A stretch of DNA of 31,091 nt, taken from contig CAJUMV010000044.1 of the NCBI GenBank assembly GCA_910587715.1, positions 1-31,091 on the forward strand. Reading direction: 5' to 3'. Below, piece by piece: positions 8,288-16,350 of this stretch; within the stretch, counting starts at the first letter, position 1; every line of letters begins with the position of its first letter. The position numbers and the translations under genes were made by a program. A model generated the notes under the pieces. That model did not search any database and was not told the origin of the DNA. It was given only the letters and a program-made list of their open reading frames with translations. This stretch comes from an uncultured Lachnospiraceae bacterium. GTDB taxonomy: Bacteria > Bacillota > Clostridia > Lachnospirales > Lachnospiraceae.

Positions 8288-9652
8288 TTTTTGATAGCAG
8301 ATGGTGTGGATGGAATGAGACGCAAGCGTCGTCTCTTTTCCGCAGCCATCTTCCCTGATCGTCACGAGAACTTCCTTGTCCGATTTGTTTAACAAAACAA
8401 GCACCCGCTCCCCGTCCGGATTTAAGAAAGCCGCCGCTTCCACCGCGTCGGTGTAGCGCGTCGTACCGATTTTCACCGCTCCCGCTTCGATATAACGGCT
8501 GAAATGCCCGATATAGTAGTAGGACAGGCGTTTTTCAAAGGTATCCTCTTTCGGGTCGCACATAATCGGCGCGGCGCAGAAATTCCCCACATGGTTCGGA
8601 CCACCCTCCGCGTCCAGAAACAGGTTCCAGTCAAAGGAAGCGCTGACGCCCGCATTCAGGTTGCCCAGCATATCATGGGCATACATCTCCGCCTTCTCCA
8701 CTTCCCCCGAATCCGCAAATCGGGAATACTCCACGCAGCCTTCCGTGAAAAACACTTCCATGTCCGGATACTGTTTTCGGATAAGCTCTATTGCCTCAAA
8801 ATGGTCTCCCGTATACCAGTGCACAGCCGCGCCGTTTACATATTTTTCCGTCTCTTTGTCCGCTGCGACCTCTTTAAAGCGCTGGTACGCTTCCTCTTTA
8901 TTGTGATCCCACACATAAATACCGATATCGGCAAGTCCCGCCCGTTCCAGAGCAGGTCCCAGGTACTCCCGCACAAAACGCGCTTCCTCCTCCGACGTGT
9001 AAATGCAGGAATCCCACGTCTGCACCGCCATCGGCTCATTCTGCGTCGTCAAGAAATCGACGGATACGCCCGCCTGTTTGTAAGCCTCGATAAACTTCAC
9101 GAAATGCGCCGCCCATGCCTGATAATATTCTTCCTTTAGCTTCCCGCCGTGGTTCATCTCCCCATTGGTCTTCATAAAGGCGGGCGGCGACCACGGAGCC
9201 GCCATAAACGCCAGCTTCTCCCCGTATGCCTCCTGCGCATCCCGGATCAGCGGCAGAATCTCCTCCTCGTCGTGGGCAATCGAGAAGGTCTTAAGCTCCT
9301 CATCCCCTTCTTCCACATAGGCATAATTTCCCAGCGCAAAATCGCAGCTCCCGATATGCAGCCGCCCCAAGTTGTACCGCAGACCGTCCCGCCCGAAATA
9401 CGCCTGTATCATCTCCTGTTTCCGCGCGTCGCCCATCCCCGCATAGTTGTGCGCCGCACTCTCCGTAAATGCACCCCCGAACCCCCGAATTTTCTGGAAT
9501 GTCACATCCGGATAGACGTTCACCACATGCATACAGTCCTTCATCTTTTCCGCATTGCACATCGTCTCCTCCCAGAATTTTCCGGCATTGTAATCCGTTA
9601 CATATTCCCTTATTTTTTTCATATCTTTTCTTGTCCTTTCTTTCTCTGTCAT
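8279..9652 (-). CDS. GH30 family glycoside hydrolase (cytoplasmic)
   Basis: The protein is 457 residues with the full GH30 pattern: IRGFGGAFTESAAHN near residue 55, WSPPAFMKTNGEMNHGG near 154, the acid/base in TTQNEP (Glu206) and the nucleophile in FFTEGCVEY (Glu304). A short beta domain ends the protein. Characterised GH30 relatives without xylanase features act on beta-glucosides or beta-1,6-glucans; the exact subfamily (GH30_1 or GH30_3) cannot be settled here. No signal peptide is seen, so it should act inside the cell on imported oligosaccharides, next to two phosphorylase-like proteins and an ABC importer. I chose the ATG at 9650-9652: AGGAG lies 7 bases upstream, inside the end of palindromic element B. 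Longer starts would read into that element. Confidence 0.9.
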   Translation of the reverse strand: MTEKERTRKDMKKIREYVTDYNAGKFWEETMCNAEKMKDCMHVVNVYPDVTFQKIRGFGGAFTESAAHNYAGMGDARKQEMIQAYFGRDGLRYNLGRLHIGSCDFALGNYAYVEEGDEELKTFSIAHDEEEILPLIRDAQEAYGEKLAFMAAPWSPPAFMKTNGEMNHGGKLKEEYYQAWAAHFVKFIEAYKQAGVSVDFLTTQNEPMAVQTWDSCIYTSEEEARFVREYLGPALERAGLADIGIYVWDHNKEEAYQRFKEVAADKETEKYVNGAAVHWYTGDHFEAIELIRKQYPDMEVFFTEGCVEYSRFADSGEVEKAEMYAHDMLGNLNAGVSASFDWNLFLDAEGGPNHVGNFCAAPIMCDPKEDTFEKRLSYYYIGHFSRYIEAGAVKIGTTRYTDAVEAAAFLNPDGERVLVLLNKSDKEVLVTIREDGCGKETTLASHSIHTICYQKDN

Positions 9653-9837
9653 CGCGAAACTCCTCACAGCGTATACCAATTGTGCGCATCGAATAATCAT
9701 AAGCAGGCTCTTGGAAAACGTTGGTACTTAGCGAGGTATTTTCGAGCTTAGTACCATTACGTTTGGAACGGAGCGCAAGCGCGTCTGTGTTGATTATTCG
9801 ATTTGCGCAATTTCAAAACCCTTAAAGGAGTTTCGCG
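9653..9837. repeat. Long intergenic palindromic element, copy B
   Basis: Outermost are perfect 12-bp inverted ends, CGCGAAACTCCT (9653-9664) and AGGAGTTTCGCG (9826-9837). Inside these are ATCGAATAATCA (9688-9699) with TGATTATTCGAT (9791-9802), 12 of 12 paired; GCAGGC (9703-9708) with GTCTGT (9783-9788), paired through two G-U wobbles on the plus-strand RNA; AAACGT (9716-9721) with ACGTTT (9759-9764); and GGTACTTAGC (9723-9732) with GCTTAGTACC (9746-9755). The plan matches copy A at 4724-4866. One end supplies the ribosome binding site of the GH30 gene. Confidence 0.82.
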
Positions 9838-9852
9838 TCACTCATAAAGCAT

Positions 9853-12800
9853 TTAACAAATCCAGACCTCAATCCGTTCCATCTTCCCGCCGCGCACATC
9901 CTCCGCCAGCTTCCCGGCAACGCACGCCGCGTCCACATCCGCCTCGTTCTTATTCTTATAGGTAAAATGCATCCGCTTAACCGTATACTGCCCCGGTATA
10001 TAATCCCGTTTCTCTCCCATGTGGTACACGACCGCCGTCTCCCCTAAAAGCGTCGCCTCCACCACGCCGTCTTCCGGAATCAGATACGCCGGAAGCGCAG
10101 GCTGCGGGGAAAAGACCAGCTCCTTCTTTTTCACCGTAAAGACATGCCGCCCGAACATCAGTAACTTCCACATGCTGATAAACTCGATGGTAGAACCGGA
10201 AAGTCTGGCGACAAACCCTTTTCCGTGAATCCGCTCGTCGGGATTCCTGCTGCTGGCAATAAAGGACGAATTTTCGTAAATGCTTCTCCCATAAACTTCC
10301 GGATCAAGGAACGGCACCGCCGCCTGGTGGAAATCCTCGAAAAACTCCGCATACATGCCGCTGCGCAGGAGCTCCAGCAGATACTTGTGCTCCATGTGCA
10401 GCCAGATGGACTCGTTTTCCAGCCACCCTGGCGTGAAAGCACATGCTCTGCCCAGCTCGTAGCTCGCCTCCTCCAGCGAATCATTCACCTTATACATGGA
10501 CAGCTTCTTGTCATACAGGCCGCTGTTTTTTACGTTCTCATATAGGGCTTTCTTCTTTTCCCCGGGCAGCTCCAGCTTCAGGTAACGGACGGGTCCTTCC
10601 AGAAACGCCGGAACAGGCTTTACCTCGAAGTGAAGCAGTACAATCCCGTCCGCTTTCTTTTCATAATCCGTTACCTCGTAAGAAAAATAGGTCGGGCAGA
10701 TGCCTTCCCCAAAAGCGCATGCCTTCTCGATGCCGCGCTCCACAAACCCGTTCCATTCCTTCAGCGCTTCCGCCAACGTCTCACCGGCATACGTTTTCTT
10801 TTTGCCGGAAATGCCTTTATAAGTTTTATCCCAATAAAGCTCCTTCACATCGTTAATCCGATTCCAGAAGGAAAGGATTTCCCCCTCCTGCGAAAGACTC
10901 TCCTTTTCCAGCCGCACCACCAGCCGCAGCTCGTCAATCAAATCGCCAAGCTCCTCCGTCACCGCCACATCCCCGGGGAATCTCTCCAGGACGGAAATCG
11001 TATAATGCAGCATTCTTGCCAGCTCGTAAGTCTCCGCCATAGAGGAGCCGAACAGCCCCGGCAGTCCGTTTAAAGCGTCATACCATCCGGGCTTGCCCCC
11101 TTCCATCTCCACTCCCATGCCGTAAGCGTCCAGCGCCGCGAACTTTGTGGCACACAGCAGGAGCAGCTTTTCCATCAGGGTGACATGCACGATTTCGCCC
11201 TTGCCGTACTGCGCGCGCACCAGCTTTTCCGCGCCGCTTCTTTTGCTCTCCTCGTCAAGCGCATGATACTGGCGAAGCCCCTTTTCCGTCACCGCGCAGC
11301 GTCTGCCCCGGCGGTTCACACGAATCTGCGACAGGAAATAGGTATACTCCTCCTCGAAAAGCATCTCCCTCTCCTTGTCGGGAAAAATCTCCAGATAGTC
11401 CTCAATCAAATCCAGATTATAGGTCCAGTGGTCGCTCCAGTAGCCTTCGCCGAAATTCCCGTTCACCGTGCTCTCCGCAAAGTCGATGACCTGATAAAAA
11501 AGCGGCTCCTTCCACTGTCCCAGCGTGTCGTCGAGCTTCGCCCACAACGCCCCGGCGTAAAAGGCTTTTTTGTAAAAGCCGTAAGCGTCTCCGCCGCCTT
11601 CTCATCCATGCCGCTAAACAGCGTCTTTGCCTTCTCCCCATCCAGCCGGTAAGTCAGCTTCTCCACTCCCAGCGGATTGTAGCCGTCAAGCTGGAGCAAG
11701 CTGTAGAACATCTTGATATTTTCCCTGCCCACAAAGGGCGCGAAAAAGACGTCGCAGCGGCGGTTCTGGTTCACATCCCGAAAATTGCCGTTTCCCTGTG
11801 AGAAAAATTCCGGCAGCATGGAGAAATAGTTATAATCACGCTCCAAATCCCCGTGCTTTCGGGAATAAACATAATAGAGCTTATTGTTGCCGAGCGGAAT
11901 CGGATAGCCGCCGCGCAGCAGATTGTCCATATAAGTATAGCGGCAATACACGTCAAAGCTCTCCGAAGCGGTCTTCGTGGCAATGCCGTCTACCAGCTCA
12001 TCAATCAGCCCTTCCGCTTCCTCCTGCTTTTCCTCAAAATAGCTGCCGTCCCTCTTTTCCTCTAAAAACCGTTTCAGGCAGTCCCTGCTTCCCACCTGTC
12101 CGACCACCTCATACAGCGTGAGCGTCTCCCCCGGCTTTAATGTCGCCTGCGCCCCGTAAAAACTGCAGGGCAGTAGATTGGAGGTCACCTGTTTCCAGCC
12201 ATACACGCCCGCCAGACCGTCCTGCACAAACCGGACTGCCGTCTCCAGCGAACAGTCGTAGGCAAACACCGCCTCCGAATCCACCACCGGCGTAAGCAGT
12301 GTCCCGTCCTCCAGACAGGCAAAGGAGAAATTTCCGCCTTTGATCTCCTGCACCGCCGCACTGTCGGCAAGACTCGCGCGCGTGCGGAAAAAGGGCACCT
12401 TTTCTTCTAAGTCCTCCGCCTGCATCCACGCCTTTGCCGTCTGCGTCATGTTTTTCATGCTGTCCGCGTCCACGCCGTAGGGAATCAGCGCAGGCATCCC
12501 GTCCAGAATTTCCAGCGAAATTTCCCGCTCATCCTCGTTGGTCACGCTCACCTTCCTGACAAGCGCGCCGATTCTTTCCCCGGGCAGGATAAAGTAGTCC
12601 ACGTCGGTGCGCAGCTTCTCTTCCTCATTCCTTTCCCGCAGAGACAGGCTGTTCATGCCGATTTCCATCTCCTGCTCCCATCGCTCCTTCGAAAAGCACT
12701 CCAGATATTTCCCGTCTTTGCGCAGAAACGTGCGGAAACCCGTCCGCTTCACATTCTGGTACGCCACATGAGCGGGATAAAACTCCATGATCGCGCAGTC

Positions 12801-12959
12801 TTTATTGTCCACGCCGAAACTGACAACGCCCTGACCTCGGTTTACATAATGGCACCAAATTGGGATGCCGCGAAGTCCCGCAATCCCCGGCAGAAAGCTT
12901 GCAAACGTTGATTTTCTGCCGTAATCCTTTATTTTATATTTCTTCTGCTCCTGTCTCAT
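9853..12959 (-). pseudogene. Large GH94-related phosphorylase-like protein with a frame change at A AAA AAG
   Basis: Reading -1 at 11571-11565 joins two overlapping frames into a 1035-residue protein. The N-terminal part (SFGVDNKDCAIMEFYP) is beta-sandwich-like. At residues 393-403 it has SQGNGNFRDVNQNRRCD, which aligns with the RDxxQD catalytic motif of clan GH-Q phosphorylases (GH94, GH149, GH161), except that the usual acid is Asn399; the next acid is Asp403. The second part (GEGYWSDHWTYNLDL, GWYDALNGLPGLFGSS, FTPGWLENESIWLH) is an alpha-barrel-like continuation. Its ATG overlaps the stop of the upstream phosphorylase (ATGA), implying translational coupling. Unless ribosomes shift, only a 498-residue product is made. 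Programmed shift, mutation and homopolymer error are all possible. Confidence 0.8.
11565..11571 (-). other. In-frame A AAA AAG slippery heptamer at the frame change
   Basis: On the minus strand the zero-frame codons are ACA AAA AAG. A -1 slip here continues GCC TTT TAC GCC and gives AFYAGALWAKL, exactly the frame of the downstream half. This is the same heptamer as in Escherichia coli dnaX. A missing A in a run of seven would give the same picture. Confidence 0.7.
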
Positions 12960-15211
12960 TGCTGCCCGTCCTCTCCTTTCCCCAGCAAAATTTCTATCTC
13001 ATGCACTTTGTCCGCTAACTGCATAATGTCAGCCCGTGCCAGCAGTACCGTCACTGTATCCGCTCTTTTCCGGCTGCACGCATTTCCCGCCATCCCGGTG
13101 TCTCCTGTCTGTACACGGCATTCCTCACAGGAAAGCGCAAGCGGCTGTCCGTCCACCCACGCAGATTCGATACGGTAATCGCCGCATTCCAGCCTGTCGG
13201 GATTCTTCACAGTGACGCGGAATCTCTTCCCCGCAAAGGGCAGCTCCAACCCTGCCGTTCCGCTCTCGTCAAACTGTTTGCGCATCAGCGCGGGAGATAT
13301 TTCCAAATCGCCCGCTTTACCCCTAACCCCGAAGACTTCCGTGATAAAGGTCAGCATATACCAGCTCGCCGCCCCGGTCAGGTAATGGTACATTCCTCGA
13401 CCCTCATTGTTGAAATACTCGGGAATGCCCGGATAAATCCTGCTCGTCTCAAAGTGCAGCGCCGCGTCCGCAAGCGCCTGTAACGCCTTGTATCCTTCTT
13501 TGGCAAAACCCCTGCGGTACAGCGCATTCGCGTACATCACCGCCATGTGGGAAAAGACCGCGCCGTTTTCCTTCTCCCCGTAGGCAAAGCCAAACATTCT
13601 TCCTAAATCTGTTTTCAACTCGTGAAAATCAGTGTTCAGCCGGTAGCCGCCGATCTTTTCCTCATACAGATAGGCATCCGCACTTTTCACGATGCTGCGA
13701 ATCTGCTCCTCGGTGGCAGTGCCTCCCATAATGGCGAATACCTGTCCCGTCAGCATCATGCGCACGCCCTTTTCGTGTTCGCCCTCCACCTGTCTGCCGT
13801 GGTTATCATAATAGCCGTTGAACCAGCCGTTTCCCTTTTTATCTTTGACCCACTCGGTCATTCTGATATGCCCCGCCATCCAATCGGCTTTTTCCGTCAG
13901 ATTTGCCGTCATAAATGGCCAGACGCCGTGGTCCATCCACACGCGGGTAATGTTGTTCCGGTCCGCAATAAATTCGCCCTGCTTTGCGCCGATAATCGTG
14001 GCGTTCGTCCCGTCCATGCGCACCCCGCCGAAATTGTCGAGAAGCATCCGCCGCACCCCGTCCGGATTCATCAAAAGCAACGCCAGACAGTCCTGCCACA
14101 AATCACGCCAGCCTCTGCCGCCCCTGCCATAATCGTGGTGGGGCAGGAAGGAACAGCCGTAGATCCGGCGAAGCGTAGGCTGGAAACTGACCCAGCGCAT
14201 AAAGCCGTCAAACGCCTTATTTCCTGTTTGGTAACGGATATTGACCTTCTCCTGCCAACTCTCCCTCGTCTCGGCAAAAGCCGTCTCCACCTTTTGGGCG
14301 GTCCGATATGCCTCTGTCACTTCCGCTATGGTTTCCGGCTCCTCCGTCATACCCATCACGATGTGGAAGGAAACCTTCTCGCCCGGCTCTAACACAGTCC
14401 TTGCAAATTTCAGACCGCCCACCGCCTCACTGCCGTCGATGGATGTCCCCGCCGGAACGCCTTCCGCGTTTTCCATCACGGCGCGCGGCGCGGTATAGCT
14501 GCCGCCCTCGCCCAAAAACAGCGCCGCTGTGGGGAAGAAAGCCTCCGGCGCCTTCCCGTCCCCCGTCATACCACACACAAAATAACTGACCTTATTCACG
14601 CGGTGCCCCCGCTCGTCAAAGGAGAGCGCCGGCGTGACCACCACGCCCTCTTCCCTTGTTCGAATGCGGTGCAGAAGCGATGTGACATGCCTGTGGTCCC
14701 GCAGATTGTCCGCGCTCCTCCCGTAGATGGGCACCGCCGCTACGGGCACAAATGCTGCCTGAGCAGTGCCGCGGTTTGTCAGTTCCACCTGCATAATCTC
14801 CACATCATGCGCTGTCGGCACAAAGGAAGTGACTTTCGCTTCCATTTGATATTTTTCACAGACGCGTGTGACGCTCTGCCACATAAGCCCCGCCGTCATA
14901 CAGCTTTTTTCCTGTTTCTCCGTAAACCTCGCCGCCTCTGCCTCCGCCGACGCACCCGTCACGGACCAGTTTCCCATGCCTTCTATATGACACCAGAAAT
15001 TTCTGGTGGAGCGGTTGTTGTGCGGATTTTCCACACTGACCGGCTCTAACAGAAATTCATTCTGGCTTCTCTTGCTGTCGCCGCCAAAAACAGGCGTCAG
15101 CGCACTCTTTATCCCCTTTTCTCCCGCAACGGGAAAATACTGATAGCTGTAATTTTCCGGCTGCTCCAGCGCAAAAGTTCCCTGTTCATCCAAAAAACGA
15201 TATCCCTCCAT
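12956..15211 (-). CDS. GH94-type glycoside phosphorylase (clan GH-Q)
   Basis: The protein is 751 residues. Residues 1-330 form the N-terminal beta-sandwich typical of the family (NNRSTRNFWCHIEGMGNWS near 65-83). The catalytic region starts near 360 with GRGGRGWRDLWQD, where Asp374 is the expected general acid; the following FGGVRMDGTNATIIG and TRVWMDHGVWPF lie along the substrate and phosphate side of the barrel. Such enzymes reversibly cleave beta-linked glucosides with phosphate to release a sugar 1-phosphate. Substrate choice among cello-, laminari-, sophoro- or chito-type oligosaccharides cannot be read by eye. No signal peptide is seen. It is first in the operon, with a purine-rich GGAAAGG about 4 bases before the ATG, and its stop overlaps the next start. 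Confidence 0.85.
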   Translation of the reverse strand: MEGYRFLDEQGTFALEQPENYSYQYFPVAGEKGIKSALTPVFGGDSKRSQNEFLLEPVSVENPHNNRSTRNFWCHIEGMGNWSVTGASAEAEAARFTEKQEKSCMTAGLMWQSVTRVCEKYQMEAKVTSFVPTAHDVEIMQVELTNRGTAQAAFVPVAAVPIYGRSADNLRDHRHVTSLLHRIRTREEGVVVTPALSFDERGHRVNKVSYFVCGMTGDGKAPEAFFPTAALFLGEGGSYTAPRAVMENAEGVPAGTSIDGSEAVGGLKFARTVLEPGEKVSFHIVMGMTEEPETIAEVTEAYRTAQKVETAFAETRESWQEKVNIRYQTGNKAFDGFMRWVSFQPTLRRIYGCSFLPHHDYGRGGRGWRDLWQDCLALLLMNPDGVRRMLLDNFGGVRMDGTNATIIGAKQGEFIADRNNITRVWMDHGVWPFMTANLTEKADWMAGHIRMTEWVKDKKGNGWFNGYYDNHGRQVEGEHEKGVRMMLTGQVFAIMGGTATEEQIRSIVKSADAYLYEEKIGGYRLNTDFHELKTDLGRMFGFAYGEKENGAVFSHMAVMYANALYRRGFAKEGYKALQALADAALHFETSRIYPGIPEYFNNEGRGMYHYLTGAASWYMLTFITEVFGVRGKAGDLEISPALMRKQFDESGTAGLELPFAGKRFRVTVKNPDRLECGDYRIESAWVDGQPLALSCEECRVQTGDTGMAGNACSRKRADTVTVLLARADIMQLADKVHEIEILLGKGEDGQQ

Positions 15212-15296
15212 GCTGCCTTTCCTTTCCTCTTCTCTACTAAAAAGAATGCTCGCCCGACTGTTTCCTCCATCCTAATAAACAGCGAAATCGGAAAGA

Positions 15297-15321
15297 AGGT
15301 ATCTTTTGTTATTTAGGTATC
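15297..15321 (-). promoter_or_regulatory. Direct-repeat operator candidate upstream of the phosphorylase operon
   Basis: On the minus strand AAAAGATACCT occurs twice, with GATACCT cores at 15321-15315 and 15303-15297 and an 18-base period. A possible weak promoter (TATTAG near 15275) follows about 20 bases downstream. Direct repeats beside a weak -35 are typical of AraC-type activators; no such regulator is encoded in the window. Confidence 0.55.
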
Positions 15322-15446
15322 TTTTTTTTAGAAACGGGGGTTCTCATTTTGGACATGCCATAATCTGGTATGATAAAAATTTCTCAAATTGGTACTTTTC
15401 AAAAAGCCAGTCTGCTATAAGATGGGTATAGTGAAAGGTGGAATGC

Positions 15447-16028
15447 ATGATGAAAAACGAAAAATTACTGAAGGTTGTATTTACGGGTATCTTTGCCGCA
15501 TTATCCTATGTGGTATTTACTTTTTTACAGATTAAAATTCCTCTGCCGGGCGGCGACGCCACCTCGATTCATCTGGGGAATGCGGTCTGTGTGCTGGGCG
15601 CGCTCCTTGTCGGCGGCGTGTACGGCGGACTTGGCGGAGCGATTGGCATGACCATCGGCGACCTTTTCGATCCGGTTTACGTGGTCTACGCCCCCAAGAC
15701 TTTTATTTTAAAATTCTGCATCGGTCTGATTACCGGGCTGATTGCCCACAAAATCGCGCATATCAGCACCGAGACCGACAATAAGAAGGTGTACAAATGG
15801 TCTTTCCTCGCCGCCGTGGGCGGGCTTTTGTTCAATGTAATCTTCGACCCGCTGTTCGGCTACTTTTATAAGCTGGCGATTCTCGGCAAGCCCGCCGCGG
15901 AAGTGACCCTTGCATGGAACGTGGCATCCACCTCCATCAATGCGGTGACTTCCACCATTGTAGCCGTTCTCGTATACAATGCGGTGCGGCCGGCGCTGAA
16001 AAAATCGGGGCTCTTTTTTACCATTTAG
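15447..16028 (+). CDS. ECF transporter S component
   Basis: The protein is 193 residues with about five or six membrane helices. The block GDATSIHLGNAVCVLGALLV, followed by GGVYGGLGGAIGMTIGDL, is characteristic of S components of energy-coupling factor importers of the riboflavin-transporter-like group. An S component binds a vitamin or other micronutrient and borrows the shared EcfA/EcfT module, which is not encoded here. The ligand is unknown, and I see no recognisable riboswitch upstream. AGGTGG at 15436-15441 supports ATG 15447 or 15450; a GTG at 15438 overlaps that site and is rejected. The gene is divergent from the phosphorylase operon and ends at a strong bidirectional terminator. Confidence 0.87.
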   Translation: MMKNEKLLKVVFTGIFAALSYVVFTFLQIKIPLPGGDATSIHLGNAVCVLGALLVGGVYGGLGGAIGMTIGDLFDPVYVVYAPKTFILKFCIGLITGLIAHKIAHISTETDNKKVYKWSFLAAVGGLLFNVIFDPLFGYFYKLAILGKPAAEVTLAWNVASTSINAVTSTIVAVLVYNAVRPALKKSGLFFTI

Positions 16029-16033
16029 TGTGT

Positions 16034-16075
16034 AAAAGGGCGGAAGGTTTACATCATGTAGCCTCCCGCCCTTTT
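16034..16075. terminator. Bidirectional intrinsic terminator
   Basis: AAAAGGGCGG pairs with CCGCCCTTTT around a partly paired centre. T-runs follow on both strands. It serves the convergent ECF S component (+) and PspC operon (-). Confidence 0.85.
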
Positions 16076-16078
16076 CTC

Positions 16079-16288
16079 TTACATCACGATATCGTCGTTC
16101 TCCGGCATCACCACCGCCGCGATGAAGTAGACGAGCAGTCCCATACCAAGGCTCGCCACTGAGCAGATTGCCCAAATCAGACGCACCAGCGTGGGATCGA
16201 TGTTCAGGTATTCCCCGATTCCCCCGCAGACGCCGCATATCATCCTGTTTCCTCTTGAACGCATCAGTTTTTTCATATCGTTATTCAT
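16079..16288 (-). CDS. Small PspC-domain membrane protein
   Basis: The protein is 69 residues: a basic N-terminus (MKKLMRSRGNRMICGVCGGIGEYLNIDPTLVR is split by the conserved Cys-Gly-Gly turn), then one membrane helix. It is essentially a bare PspC domain, a family linked to envelope stress sensing. AAAGGAGG lies 6 bases before the ATG at 16288; an open frame begins further up at 16351 but lacks such a site. It closes the PadR-DUF1700-DUF4097-PspC operon, a combination seen repeatedly in Firmicutes and thought to respond to membrane or cell-wall damage, with the partners acting at the membrane. Confidence 0.88.
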   Translation of the reverse strand: MNNDMKKLMRSRGNRMICGVCGGIGEYLNIDPTLVRLIWAICSVASLGMGLLVYFIAAVVMPENDDIVM

Positions 16289-16350
16289 TTTTGTCCTCCT
16301 TTTTGCGCTGTGTTGGCACATTTTATTGGTTAACATAATTCTATTTTCCA

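Noticed and set aside
9653..9700. A longer GH30 start at 9700
   Set aside because: The extra residues are encoded by the palindromic element, and the ATG at 9652 has an AGGAG at ideal spacing.
13622..14392. Plus-strand open frame of 256 codons
   Set aside because: It is a shadow of the GH94-type phosphorylase gene.
15340..15437. A vitamin riboswitch upstream of the ECF S component
   Set aside because: The 100-base leader shows no conserved core of the flavin, cobalamin, thiamine or folate riboswitches.
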